The notes below the pieces were generated by a model. It saw nothing but the letters and a program-made list of their open reading frames with translations. It was not told the DNA's origin and did not search any database. From assembly GCA_963991985.1 (NCBI GenBank), contig CAXDRX010000005.1, positions 40,992 through 104,991 of the forward strand: DNA of 64,000 nucleotides, in the 5' to 3' direction. This DNA comes from MED-G17 sp963991985 (GTDB lineage: Bacteria; Bacteroidota; Bacteroidia; NS11-12g; UBA9320). Positions 8,949 to 18,080 of this stretch are shown piece after piece. The translations under genes and the position numbers were made by a program. Each line of letters starts with the position of its first letter. Position 1 is the first letter of the stretch.

Positions 8949-9974
8949 ATGTTTAGGGTGTCTGCCGAAGAAGTTGCTTTATCTGTTCAGGGGGATATCT
9001 TTGGAGAAAAAAATGCGGTAGCAACGGAAGCGTCAAAAATTGAAGAGGCAAAACACAACAGTATTTGCTTTTTATCCAATTTGAAATACGAAGCATTTCT
9101 TTACAAAACAAATGCCAGTATTGTATTAGTCAACAAAGATTTCCACCCAAAACAAGAAGTAAAAGCAACACTGATCAAGGTGGAGAGTGCCTATCTGGGT
9201 TTTGCCAAGGTGTTGGAAAACTTTTTCAATCCCTATCGGAATCTTGAAGGCATAGAAAGTAATGATGTTTCAAAAACTGCGGTCATCGAAGAGAACGTCT
9301 TTATTGGCAAAAATGTAGTTTTGGATGAGGGGAGTGTTGTTCGCAAGGGCAGCAAAGTTTTGGCCAACACTTACATCGGCAAAGGTTCAATCATAGGAGA
9401 AAATAGTTTGATTTACCCGGGAGTTAATGTTTATCACAACATTCATATTGGCAATAACTGTATCATTCATAGTGGTGCCGTAATTGGTTCAGATGGTTTT
9501 GGACATGCACCCATGCCCAATGGAGAATATTATAAAATTCCACAGGTTGGAAATGTGATCATTGAGGACAACGTAGAGATTGGTGCAAATTCAACAATCG
9601 ACAGAGCTACCATGGGAAGTACCATCATCAGGCAAGGCACCAAGCTAGACAATTTGGTTCAGGTAGCACACAACGTTGTTTTAGGAAAAAACATTGTCAT
9701 TGCTTCTCAAGCAGGAATCGCTGGGAGTTCAAAAATTGGGGACAACTGCATGATTGGAGGACAAGCAGGGGTTGCCGGTCATATACAGATTGCTAAAGGC
9801 AGTCAGCTTGCAGGGCAAAGTGGTTTCAGCAAGGATGTAGTGGAGGAAGGAAAAAAATACTTTGGAAGTCCTGCCATGCCCCTATTAGATTTCTTTAAAT
9901 CTTTTGCTGTTTTTAAAAAACTTCCACAATTGGAAAAACGTCTTAAAACTTTAGAAAAAAATAATCATGAGTAA
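8949..9974 (+). CDS. lpxD: UDP-3-O-acylglucosamine N-acyltransferase LpxD
   Basis: LpxD adds the second hydroxyacyl chain (from acyl-ACP) at the 2-amino group of UDP-3-O-acyl-glucosamine in lipid A synthesis. The 341-residue length fits. The N-terminal uridine-binding domain (about 1-100) is followed by left-handed beta-helix hexapeptide repeats from about 105 to 310 (IGKGSIIGENSLIYPGV and many more). The catalytic histidine is in LVQVAHNVVLG. The C terminus is a short helical tail. The stop lies 8 bases inside lpxC. A TATATTTG box at 8937-8944 could give a very short or absent leader, but no clear -33 element accompanies it. Confidence 0.96.
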   Translation: MFRVSAEEVALSVQGDIFGEKNAVATEASKIEEAKHNSICFLSNLKYEAFLYKTNASIVLVNKDFHPKQEVKATLIKVESAYLGFAKVLENFFNPYRNLEGIESNDVSKTAVIEENVFIGKNVVLDEGSVVRKGSKVLANTYIGKGSIIGENSLIYPGVNVYHNIHIGNNCIIHSGAVIGSDGFGHAPMPNGEYYKIPQVGNVIIEDNVEIGANSTIDRATMGSTIIRQGTKLDNLVQVAHNVVLGKNIVIASQAGIAGSSKIGDNCMIGGQAGVAGHIQIAKGSQLAGQSGFSKDVVEEGKKYFGSPAMPLLDFFKSFAVFKKLPQLEKRLKTLEKNNHE

Positions 9975-11379
9975 TAGCTCTTTTCAAAAAACCCTTAAAG
10001 AATCCATATCCATTGACGGTGTTGGACTACATACAGGGCAACAAGTAAATCTGATTTTAAAACCAGCAAGTGAAAATCAAGGCTTTAAATTTTGCCGAAC
10101 AGATTTGCCACAAAACCCCATCGTCAATGCTGTAGCAGAAAATGTGATAGACACATCAAGAGGAACAAAATTAAAAGAAAACGGTGCAGAAGTGGCAACC
10201 ATCGAACACCTTTTGGCAGCCCTTGTTGGTAGTGGGATAGATAATGCAATCATTGAAGTTGACAGTTCAGAAATGCCAATATTGGATGGCAGCTCCCTAC
10301 CTTTTGTAGAGGCAATAAAAAATGTTGGTGTTCAAGAACAACGCATCGAAAGAAAATTTTTCGAAGTCCCCAACAACATTGTTTACCGAGATGAAAAATC
10401 AAAGGTTGAAATGATTGCAATGCCTTTGGATGATTATCGGCTAACCGTCATGGTTGACTACAATTCTCCTGTTTTGGGAAGTCAACATGCATCCATTAGT
10501 AATTTACAAGAATTTGAATCGCAAATTGCCTCCAGCAGAACCTTTTGCTTTTGGCATGAAATTGAGTTTCTCTTTAAAAATGGATTGATAAGAGGAGGAG
10601 ATGTGAGCAATGCAATTGTGATTGTAGACAAAGAAATCAAAAAAGAAGAAATGGAGTCCGTGGCACAACTCTTCAACAAGCCCTCAATCTCTGTTAGGAA
10701 AGAAGGGATTTTGGACAATGTAGAATTGAGGTTTCAAAATGAACCAGCCAGACATAAACTTCTAGATCTAATCGGTGACTTAGCTTTGGTAGGTAGTCCA
10801 CTAAAAGCGCAGATTTTAGCTGCTCGACCAGGGCACAAAGCCAATGTAGAATTTGCAAAAAAAATAAGGCAAACTCAGCAAAGCATCACCTTACATAAAT
10901 CAAAAGAATCAAGTTCGCCAAAATATGACCCCAATAATCCACCCATGTATACTCATCGAGAAGTACAAAAAATTCTTCCGCACAAATTCCCATTTCTATT
11001 GGTCGATAAGGTTGTCTCTATCGAAGACAACTATATAATCGCCATTAAAAATGTTACGGGAGATGAATATTTCTTTCAAGGACATTTTCCTGATGAACCC
11101 ATCATGCCAGGGGTTTTACAACTAGAAGCCATGGCCCAAGCCGGGGGCGTCTTGATTTTACACGACAAGCCGAATCCTGAAAAATGGAGCACTTATTTCG
11201 CCAAAATTGAAAATGCAAAATTTAAAGGTAAAGTTATCCCCGGAGATACATTAATCATCCGAATGGAACTTATCGCACCCATAAGAAGGGGGATTTGTTT
11301 TATGAAAGGGAAAGCCTATGTCGGAAAACAACTTGTCTCTGAAGCCGATATGACTGCGCAGGTGATAGAAAACAAATGA
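9967..11379 (+). CDS. lpxC-fabZ: Bifunctional LpxC-FabZ fusion
   Basis: One 470-residue chain carries two enzymes. Residues 1 to about 300 are LpxC, the zinc UDP-3-O-acyl-GlcNAc deacetylase that commits the cell to lipid A: zinc and active-site motifs IEHLLAAL, MPILDGSS and HKLLDLIGDLAL are present. Residues from about 325 are FabZ, the 3-hydroxyacyl-ACP dehydratase, with ILPHKFPFLLVDKV and catalytic GHFPDEPIMPGVLQLEAMAQ. The fusion is a known Bacteroidota feature and joins two consumers of the same hydroxyacyl-ACP pool. It overlaps lpxD by 8 bases and is followed by lpxA after 42. Confidence 0.97.
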   Translation: MSNSSFQKTLKESISIDGVGLHTGQQVNLILKPASENQGFKFCRTDLPQNPIVNAVAENVIDTSRGTKLKENGAEVATIEHLLAALVGSGIDNAIIEVDSSEMPILDGSSLPFVEAIKNVGVQEQRIERKFFEVPNNIVYRDEKSKVEMIAMPLDDYRLTVMVDYNSPVLGSQHASISNLQEFESQIASSRTFCFWHEIEFLFKNGLIRGGDVSNAIVIVDKEIKKEEMESVAQLFNKPSISVRKEGILDNVELRFQNEPARHKLLDLIGDLALVGSPLKAQILAARPGHKANVEFAKKIRQTQQSITLHKSKESSSPKYDPNNPPMYTHREVQKILPHKFPFLLVDKVVSIEDNYIIAIKNVTGDEYFFQGHFPDEPIMPGVLQLEAMAQAGGVLILHDKPNPEKWSTYFAKIENAKFKGKVIPGDTLIIRMELIAPIRRGICFMKGKAYVGKQLVSEADMTAQVIENK

Positions 11380-11421
11380 CTTTTGGGGGAATTGAATAAA
11401 AATAGTGTTTAAATGAAATAG

Positions 11422-12207
11422 ATGATCCAGCCATTAGCATATGTAAATCCCGAGGCCAAAATAGCTGACAATGTTGTCATTGAGCCATTTGTGACCATAC
11501 ACAAAAATGTTGTCATTGAAGATGGAACATGGATTGGTTCTAACGTAACCATTATGGAGGGAGCTAGAATTGGAAAAAACTGTAGAATTTTTCCGGGGGC
11601 AGTAATTTCTGCAGTTCCACAAGACTTAAAATTTGATGGAGAAGATTCTACTCTTGAAATTGGCAATAATGTAACCATCCGCGAATGTGTTACACTAAAT
11701 CGGGGAACAAAGGCAATGGGCAAAACCTCGATTGGCAACAATTGTCTTATCATGGCTTACGTTCATGTGGCGCACGATTGTATAGTAGGCAACGATGTAA
11801 TTTTGGCAAATGGAGTTCAATTGGCTGGCCATGTCGAAGTAGACGATTTCTCCATCTTAGGCGGACTCTCTGCAGTTCACCAATTTGTGAAAATAGGCAA
11901 ACATTGTATGATTTCAGGGGGCTCTCTTGTCAGAAAAGATGTCCCTCCCTTCAGCAAAGCAGGAAGAGAACCTTTGGGTTACGAAGGTGTTAATTCTGTT
12001 GGACTCAGGCGAAGAGGCTTTGATTCAAAAACAATAAATCTTATCCAAGATGTATACCGATGGTTGTTTCTTAGAGGATTAAACAACACTCAAGCTTTGC
12101 GAAAAATTGAAGAAGTTGTTGAACTTACCAAGGAAAGAGACGAAATTATTCAATTTATAAAGCATTCGGATAGAGGAATAATGAAAGGATTTATTACCCA
12201 CAAGTAG
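11422..12207 (+). CDS. lpxA: UDP-N-acetylglucosamine acyltransferase LpxA
   Basis: LpxA starts lipid A synthesis by moving a hydroxyacyl chain from ACP to O3 of UDP-GlcNAc. The 261-residue protein opens with QPLAYVNPEAKIADN and runs through hexapeptide repeats to about 185. The catalytic histidine is in AYVHVAHDCIVGND and the family motif GGLSAVHQFVKIG is intact. A helical C-terminal domain (about 190-261) completes the family pattern. It closes the lpxD-lpxC/fabZ-lpxA run; the next gene begins one base after its stop. Confidence 0.97.
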   Translation: MIQPLAYVNPEAKIADNVVIEPFVTIHKNVVIEDGTWIGSNVTIMEGARIGKNCRIFPGAVISAVPQDLKFDGEDSTLEIGNNVTIRECVTLNRGTKAMGKTSIGNNCLIMAYVHVAHDCIVGNDVILANGVQLAGHVEVDDFSILGGLSAVHQFVKIGKHCMISGGSLVRKDVPPFSKAGREPLGYEGVNSVGLRRRGFDSKTINLIQDVYRWLFLRGLNNTQALRKIEEVVELTKERDEIIQFIKHSDRGIMKGFITHK

Positions 12208-12208
12208 T

Positions 12209-12814
12209 TTGAGGATCCACGCAAAAGATATAACCAAAAAGTTTGGCAAACAAAAAATAATCAACACTTTTAGTTATGTCTTTGAACCAAATACAAATTA
12301 CATCATCAGTGGAGCAAATGGTTCAGGAAAAACTACACTGCTCAAAATTATTTCCCTTTGGATGGAACCCAACCACGGAGAAATAATTTGGGAGGAAAAT
12401 GGAGTACAACTCAAAAATAAGTCAGAGAACGAATTGTCTTTTGCTGCCCCGTATATTGATCTTTCGGAGACTTCTTCTGTCAGAGAAATCATCCATGTTC
12501 ACTTTCAAAGCAAAAAAACCATAACCCCATTACAAGAAATCTTTGAAATTCCCTTCGTAAAAAACAATATAGACAAATGGTTTAGAGATTTATCTAGTGG
12601 AATGAAACAAAAACTAAAACTAATTTTGGCCTTATTTTCCAAAGTGCAAGTGTACCTTTTGGATGAACCAACCAGTAATCTTGATTCGGACAGCATTGAG
12701 GAATACAAAAATTGGATTCAAGAATTACCAAAAAATAGAATTCTTATCATTGCAACAAATTCCGTTACCGATTTTGATTTTCTCGAAAAAAATGTACCTC
12801 TAAAAATGGGATAA
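12209..12814 (+). CDS. Stand-alone ABC transporter ATP-binding protein
   Basis: The 201-residue protein is a single nucleotide-binding domain. Walker A is SGANGSGKTTLLKI, the signature is DLSSGMKQKLKL and Walker B is VYLLDEPTSNLDS. The start is TTG at 12209, two bases after the lpxA stop, which suggests coupled translation. No permease gene is adjacent. A lone ATPase at this position after lpxA recurs in Bacteroidota; whether it serves lipid or cell-envelope export is inference from position only. The protein is slightly short for the family, ending soon after the H-loop region. Confidence 0.87.
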   Translation: MRIHAKDITKKFGKQKIINTFSYVFEPNTNYIISGANGSGKTTLLKIISLWMEPNHGEIIWEENGVQLKNKSENELSFAAPYIDLSETSSVREIIHVHFQSKKTITPLQEIFEIPFVKNNIDKWFRDLSSGMKQKLKLILALFSKVQVYLLDEPTSNLDSDSIEEYKNWIQELPKNRILIIATNSVTDFDFLEKNVPLKMG

Positions 12815-12888
12815 AAATCTCATCGTTAGAATCAAACTTTTTATCTATTTTCTTTTATCTATTCCCGCGAAGCTTTTAGTTTTGGTAA

Positions 12889-15726
12889 ATGTTTCAAAAA
12901 TTTCTAATTGTTCTATTCGTTTTTATTTCAACACTCAGAAGTTCTTATGCCCAATTTGAACTCGTCGAGAAGGTAGAAAATGGCAATAACCCTTATGTTA
13001 TTCCCTTCACCAAATACAAATTACTATCCAATGATCTCACTTTAATCATTCATGAGGATCACTCCGACCCGATTGCACATGTTCAAGTTTCTTATCATGT
13101 AGGGTCTGCAAGAGAAAGCATAAGGAACTCAGGTTTTGCGCACTTCTTTGAGCACATGATGTTCCAAGGATCAAAAAATGTAGAAGATGAAGAGCACTTC
13201 AAGATCATTAGCGAAGCCGGCGGAACCAACAATGCTTTTACTTCATTTGACAAAACAGTATATTTTGAAACTGCTCCAGCCAATCTTACCGAAACCATGT
13301 TGTGGCTAGAGGCAGACCGAATGGGGACCCACCTCGAAGGTTTCACAGAAAAAAAATTCAACAATCAAAGAGATGCAGTCAAAAATGAAAAAAGGCAACG
13401 TTACGACAATCAACCCTATGGAATGCTCAACGAAGAGCTTTTCAAAACACTTTTTGCCAACCATCCTTATGAATGGACACCCATAGGATTTGTTGATGAT
13501 TTAGACATTGCATCTTTCGACGATTTGAGGAATTTTTTCCTTCGGTGGTATGGCCCAAACAATGCAATTCTAACAGTATCGGGAGACGTAAACCCAGTGG
13601 AGGTAAAAAATTGGGTTGAGAAATACTTTGGTGGTATTCAAAAAGGTCCGGAGGTAAGGAAACAAAGAGCTGCGAGACCAATCTTACCGAGCAATCAATA
13701 TCGAGAAATCAAAGACAATATTTTCCTCCCCTTAAATGTTTATGCCTTCCCTACCATTCCCTCTTATCACAAAGATCAACCTGCTCTTGATGTCTTTTCG
13801 TACATTTTCGGAGGATCTAATAACTCTATACTGTACAAGAACTTGGTCAAAACAAAAGATGCTGTTCAAGCAAATTCTTCTCATTTCTCATTAGAACTTT
13901 CCGGCGTTTTTTCAATCAATGTAGTAAGTAGTTTTGGGGGTTTATCAAGAAATGAAATAGAAACCAAAGTAATGAATTGTTTCGATGAGTTTGAGAAGAC
14001 CGGTATCACCAAGGAACAATTACAAATGGCAAAGAACTCATTTAGAGCCAATTACATTTCTTCTCTTGAATCCATTAGCGGTCGATCCCTCATCATTGCT
14101 GAATGGAATACCCTGCTCAATAAAAAATGGAACGGCCAAGATGAAATAAATCGATATCAAAATGTTTCCGCTGATGATGTTTTAAATGTTTACAGGAGGT
14201 ACATCAAGGGCAAAAAATTTGTAAACATCAATGTAGTAAGGGATCAAAATATTGAAGAAACCAAGGACAACGAAAAATCAAAAAGTATTAATCCATATGC
14301 TGGCGTTCCAAAGAAAACAGACCCACAATACCTAAACTTGAGCTATCATCCACCAAAAGACAATTTTGACAGAAGTATACGCCCCAAAATTGCCACAGAG
14401 GCCAAAGGAAGCGAGCTTTCCGTGCCCGACTTTTACACGAAAAAGTTTGATAATGGACTTCAACTAATTGGCACCGAAAGCAATGAAGTTCCAATGGTTT
14501 ATCTTAGTTTAGACATCGATGGTGCACACCTACTAGAAGATGGAAAGAAAGTCAAAACCGGCGTTTCAGCGCTTACGTCTTACATGATGGGTGAAGGGAC
14601 AGAAGATATATCGACAGAAGAATTTTCCAAAAAATTAGATTTATTGGGTGCCAACTTGTATTTCAGTGCTGGCAATGACCAAAGTGGTGCATATTTGTCC
14701 TGTCCAGTAGAAAATTTTGACACTGCGCTCAACTTATTTAAGGAGTCTTTGTTGAGGCCTCGTTTTGATGAGGAAGACTTTGAGAGAATCAAAAATCAAG
14801 CACTTGAAAGCGTAAAAAATCAAAAAACAAGACCCAGTACGATGGCAAGCAAAGCTTTTAGCAAATTGCTTTGGGGCAAAAGTGTTCTTGGTACCTATTA
14901 CACCGGAAACTACAAAGACATTAAAAAAATCACTTTGGAAGATGTAAAGGAATTTTACAAGAAATTTTATTCTCCCAACGTTTCTAGGATAATGGTTGTT
15001 GGTAACATCACTCAGGATGTTGCCATTGCAAAACTTTCTTTTCTTTCCGAATGGAGAAATAAAAATGTTTCTATTCCCAAATTAGGACAACCTATTTTAC
15101 CGAAAAAAACAACCATTTATTTAATCGACAAACCATATGCTGCACAAAGTAGAATCGTCGCCGGATTCCCTGCTCCCAAGTTTGATTATAATGGAGATCA
15201 TTTTAAATGTGATATCATGAATTTTAGCCTCGGCGGAGCATTTAATAGCCGAATCAACCTCAACTTAAGAGAAGATAAAGGATATACTTACGGCGCACGA
15301 GCGGGCTTTATAGGGGATAACGATTATGGACTTTACAGATTTTCATCGGATGTCAAAAAAAGAGCAACCGATTCTGCCATAATAGAATTGATTAATGAAA
15401 TCACAAATTTTAAAAACAATGGGATTACAGATGAGGAACTATCTTTCACAAAGAAAGCGCTTGTTTTGAGTGAAGCTCTTGATTATGAAACCCCCTCTAA
15501 AAAGCTGAGATTTTTAAATTCGATTTTGCAATACAATATGCCGAAAGATTACCCAAGTGTTCAAAAACAAATCGTTGAAAACATAAGTAAATCTGAGGTT
15601 AATGAATTGGCCAAAAAGTACCTAAAACCAGACAACATGCTTATTGTGGTGGTGGGACATGCCTACAAGATAAAACCAAATTTAGAAAAATTGGGCTTTG
15701 ATGTTGTAGAGATGGCAGTAGATTAA
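12889..15726 (+). CDS. M16 family zinc peptidase, exported, double-domain
   Basis: The 945-residue protein is a pitrilysin-type peptidase with a signal peptide ending near 22 (RSSYAQ). The inverted zinc motif HFFEH is at 85-89, with the third ligand in the KNEKRQRYDNQPYG region about 75 residues on. A second M16 repeat begins near 520 (YTKKFDNGLQLIGTES) and lacks HxxEH, as expected for the inactive half; the R/Y substrate motif appears late (NLREDKGYTYGAR). It is probably periplasmic or surface-linked and degrades peptides. Single-chain double M16 proteins are common in Bacteroidota. A terminator follows. Confidence 0.93.
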   Translation: MFQKFLIVLFVFISTLRSSYAQFELVEKVENGNNPYVIPFTKYKLLSNDLTLIIHEDHSDPIAHVQVSYHVGSARESIRNSGFAHFFEHMMFQGSKNVEDEEHFKIISEAGGTNNAFTSFDKTVYFETAPANLTETMLWLEADRMGTHLEGFTEKKFNNQRDAVKNEKRQRYDNQPYGMLNEELFKTLFANHPYEWTPIGFVDDLDIASFDDLRNFFLRWYGPNNAILTVSGDVNPVEVKNWVEKYFGGIQKGPEVRKQRAARPILPSNQYREIKDNIFLPLNVYAFPTIPSYHKDQPALDVFSYIFGGSNNSILYKNLVKTKDAVQANSSHFSLELSGVFSINVVSSFGGLSRNEIETKVMNCFDEFEKTGITKEQLQMAKNSFRANYISSLESISGRSLIIAEWNTLLNKKWNGQDEINRYQNVSADDVLNVYRRYIKGKKFVNINVVRDQNIEETKDNEKSKSINPYAGVPKKTDPQYLNLSYHPPKDNFDRSIRPKIATEAKGSELSVPDFYTKKFDNGLQLIGTESNEVPMVYLSLDIDGAHLLEDGKKVKTGVSALTSYMMGEGTEDISTEEFSKKLDLLGANLYFSAGNDQSGAYLSCPVENFDTALNLFKESLLRPRFDEEDFERIKNQALESVKNQKTRPSTMASKAFSKLLWGKSVLGTYYTGNYKDIKKITLEDVKEFYKKFYSPNVSRIMVVGNITQDVAIAKLSFLSEWRNKNVSIPKLGQPILPKKTTIYLIDKPYAAQSRIVAGFPAPKFDYNGDHFKCDIMNFSLGGAFNSRINLNLREDKGYTYGARAGFIGDNDYGLYRFSSDVKKRATDSAIIELINEITNFKNNGITDEELSFTKKALVLSEALDYETPSKKLRFLNSILQYNMPKDYPSVQKQIVENISKSEVNELAKKYLKPDNMLIVVVGHAYKIKPNLEKLGFDVVEMAVD

Positions 15727-15741
15727 TTTTGATTGTGATTC

Positions 15742-15772
15742 AAAAAAAAGCCACTTTACTGTGGCTTTTTTT
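15742..15772. terminator. Bidirectional terminator between convergent genes
   Basis: GCCAC (15750-15754) pairs with GTGGC (15761-15765) around TTTACT, extended by a long A tract on the left and T tract on the right, so it can end transcription both ways. It serves the M16 gene from the left and the ComB-like gene from the right, whose stop codon lies inside the T run. Confidence 0.85.
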
Positions 15773-16477
15773 TTATAGAATAATTTGCATTTCACGTACT
15801 TTCGGAACCAATCCAAACTTGTTTCGCTCAAATCCCGTTTTTATATCTTCCTTTTTAAATTTTGTCTTCAACCTTTTTGGATGCTCACATTCCAAGATAC
15901 AATCCAGCAAGTTCTCTTTATACATCAAATATGTTTTCCATGCAATTTTAGAAGAATCATCCAAATCAAATTTTGAAATCTGTAAATCACTTGCCAAGGC
16001 TCCAGCAAAAAGTGTGTCCTCCATGTTTACTTTTCCTTTCCAACCAGCACAGAACAAAACAATTTCCCTTTTCTCCGGCAATAGCCTTTCAATTAAGGCG
16101 TCCAAATTATGAAAAGAACCCACCAGTAGCTCATCAGCTCGCTCTGCCATTTTCATTATTTTGGTTCCATTTGTTGTGGTTATAACCAATTTTTTTTCCT
16201 TTAATTCTGCTTTCGAAAGTTCAAAAGGGCTATTCCCAAAATCAAAACCCGGTATCTTCTTGCCATTTCTCTCCCCTACTGTCAAAAAAGAATTGTTCTT
16301 TTTCAAATCAAGAGCAAAAGAGACATCATCAGTAGCCATAAGCATTTTGGGATTTTTTGCCATAATTGTTGAAATTGTAGTTGTGGCTCTTAAAACATCA
16401 ATAATTACTACAACCTTACCCTCAAAGTCATACAATGTACCCAAATGCGCACTAAAAATAGTTGTTACCCTCGGCAT
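15773..16477 (-). CDS. 2-phosphosulfolactate phosphatase family protein (ComB-like)
   Basis: The 234-residue protein matches the ComB family: GKVVVIIDVLRATTTI near residue 30, VGERNGKKIPGFDFGNSP, VITTTNGTK and FCAGWKGKVNMEDTLFAGAL. In methanogens ComB dephosphorylates 2-phosphosulfolactate for coenzyme M synthesis; bacterial members are widespread and their substrate is often unproven, so the reaction here is a family-level guess. I chose the ATG at 16477 (MPRVTTIFSAH) because it fits the family's N terminus; an in-frame ATG at 16516 would add 13 residues and crowd the divergent thiolase promoter. Confidence 0.85.
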   Translation of the reverse strand: MPRVTTIFSAHLGTLYDFEGKVVVIIDVLRATTTISTIMAKNPKMLMATDDVSFALDLKKNNSFLTVGERNGKKIPGFDFGNSPFELSKAELKEKKLVITTTNGTKIMKMAERADELLVGSFHNLDALIERLLPEKREIVLFCAGWKGKVNMEDTLFAGALASDLQISKFDLDDSSKIAWKTYLMYKENLLDCILECEHPKRLKTKFKKEDIKTGFERNKFGLVPKVREMQIIL

Positions 16478-16558
16478 GATTTTACAAATATTCTTTAAAA
16501 TGATGCTAAGTAACAAAAAGCCTTGACCATTTCACCTTTGCAACTTTAATTTGGAGTC

Positions 16559-17737
16559 ATGATTCCAGTATACATCGTTTCGGCCGTAAGAACACCCATA
16601 GGAAGTTTCAATGGCTCCTTGTCGAGTATTTCTGCAACACAATTGGGGGCAACTGCCATCAAAGGTGCCATAAGAAAAATATCACTCGACCCAAAAGAAG
16701 TAGACGAAGTTTATATGGGCAATGTTTTGCAAGCAGGTTTAGGTCAAGCTCCTGCAAGACAGGCAGCGCTATTTGCAGGTATCCCAAATACTGTTCCTTG
16801 CACTACAATAAATAAAGTTTGCACCAGTGGTATGAAATCTGTCGCGCTCGGGGCGCAGTCAATCATGCTTGGACTCAATGACCTAGTGATAGCAGGAGGC
16901 ATGGAAAACATGAGTCAGGTTCCACATTATTTACCCAATTCTAGACGTGGTCACAAATTCGGTTCTATTGAAATGGTAGATGGCTTGTCTCACGACGGGC
17001 TTTTTGATGTATACAACAAATTTATGATGGGAAAAGCAGCAGACCTAACCGCAGAGAATCTAAACATCACTAGGGAAGATCAGGACAAATTTGCGGTAGA
17101 AAGTTATCGGCGTACAGAAGAAAGTTGGAAAAATGGTCGATTTATTGAAGAAGTAGTTCCGGCAGAGATTCCGCAAAGAAAAGGCCCTTCCCTTTTTTTT
17201 GACAGAGATGAAGAATATACAAATGTGAAATTTGATAAAATACCAAATCTAATGCCTGCCTTTGGGAAGGAAGGAACAGTAACAGCTGCCAATGCTTCAA
17301 CAATAAACGATGGCGCGGCAGCACTTGTTTTGGTAAGCGAGCAAAAATTAAAGGAATTGAATCTAAAGCCTTTGGCCAAAATTTCAGGATTTGCAGACGC
17401 TGCTCACGAGCCAGAAATGTTTACCACGGCACCTGCCAAAGCAATTCCCAAGGCATTGAATAAGGCAGGAATAAAAATAGATACAGTTGACTATTTTGAA
17501 TTAAATGAAGCCTTTTCGGTAGTGGGATTGGCAAACATAAAATTGCTAAAAATCGACCATAGAAAAGTAAACATCAATGGCGGAGCTGTCTCCATGGGAC
17601 ACCCTTTGGGCGCAAGTGGCGCAAGAATTTTGGTCACACTAACGCATATTCTTCAACAGAAAGATGCAAACTGCGGTGTAGCAGGAATATGCAATGGCGG
17701 AGGCGGAGCTGGTGCAATGGTCCTAGAACGGACGTGA
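16559..17737 (+). CDS. Acetyl-CoA C-acyltransferase (thiolase)
   Basis: The 392-residue length and motifs are those of a biosynthetic-type thiolase that joins two acetyl-CoA or cleaves 3-ketoacyl-CoA. The acylated cysteine is C88 (NKVCTSGMKS). The histidine in GHPLGASGARI and the second cysteine in ICNGGGGAGAMV complete the active site. No other beta-oxidation or polyhydroxybutyrate gene is adjacent, so the direction used in vivo cannot be told. A CACCTTTG box 27 bases or so before the ATG resembles the phylum's -7 element. Confidence 0.95.
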   Translation: MIPVYIVSAVRTPIGSFNGSLSSISATQLGATAIKGAIRKISLDPKEVDEVYMGNVLQAGLGQAPARQAALFAGIPNTVPCTTINKVCTSGMKSVALGAQSIMLGLNDLVIAGGMENMSQVPHYLPNSRRGHKFGSIEMVDGLSHDGLFDVYNKFMMGKAADLTAENLNITREDQDKFAVESYRRTEESWKNGRFIEEVVPAEIPQRKGPSLFFDRDEEYTNVKFDKIPNLMPAFGKEGTVTAANASTINDGAAALVLVSEQKLKELNLKPLAKISGFADAAHEPEMFTTAPAKAIPKALNKAGIKIDTVDYFELNEAFSVVGLANIKLLKIDHRKVNINGGAVSMGHPLGASGARILVTLTHILQQKDANCGVAGICNGGGGAGAMVLERT

Positions 17738-17765
17738 TTGATTGCCAAAATGGCAGAAATCCTTT

Positions 17766-17782
17766 TTGGCATAAAGTATGCA
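17766..17782 (+). promoter_or_regulatory. Candidate sigma-54-like promoter or operator of groES
   Basis: TTGGCATAAAGTATGCA has GG at 17768-17769 and GC at 17780-17781, exactly 12 bases apart, as in -24/-12 promoters (TGGCAC-N5-TTGC), with the -24 half nearly perfect. Transcription would start near 17793, about 16 bases before the groES ATG at 17809. The same bases contain a perfect inverted repeat, GCATA-AAG-TATGC, so an operator is the main alternative. No CIRCE element is present. Confidence 0.4.
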
Positions 17783-17808
17783 AACCTCTACGAAAAAAAT
17801 TATATATA

Positions 17809-18078
17809 ATGAATATCAAACCACTTCACGACAGAGTTCTAGTTGAACCTGCGGCAGCTGAAGAAACTACAGCTGGTGGAATAATTATTCCAGACACCGC
17901 CAAAGAAAAACCACAGAAAGGCACCATTGTTGCCGTGGGTCCAGGTAAAAAAGATGAACCAACTACCGTAAGTATCGGTGACAACGTATTGTATGGAAAA
18001 TACAGTGGCACAGAACTTCAGGTAGAAGGGAAAGATTATTTAATGATGAGAGAATCTGACATATTAGCAATCGTATAA
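17809..18078 (+). CDS. groES: Co-chaperonin GroES
   Basis: GroES caps the GroEL chamber during ATP-driven folding. The 89-residue protein starts MNIKPLHDRVLVEP, has the mobile loop with AEETTAGGIIIPD at about 18-30 and the conserved GKYSGTE and SDILAIV end. The open frame continues 40 codons upstream, but that part overlaps the thiolase 3' end and is unrelated to GroES, so ATG 17809 is the start. groEL follows after two bases. Confidence 0.97.
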   Translation: MNIKPLHDRVLVEPAAAEETTAGGIIIPDTAKEKPQKGTIVAVGPGKKDEPTTVSIGDNVLYGKYSGTELQVEGKDYLMMRESDILAIV

Positions 18079-18080
18079 AA

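Noticed and set aside
17689..17808. Forty-codon N-terminal extension of GroES
   Set aside because: It is the out-of-frame end of the thiolase gene plus the spacer; GroES homology begins at ATG 17809.
17738..17808. CIRCE (HrcA) operator before groES
   Set aside because: Neither TTAGCACTC nor GAGTGCTAA is present.
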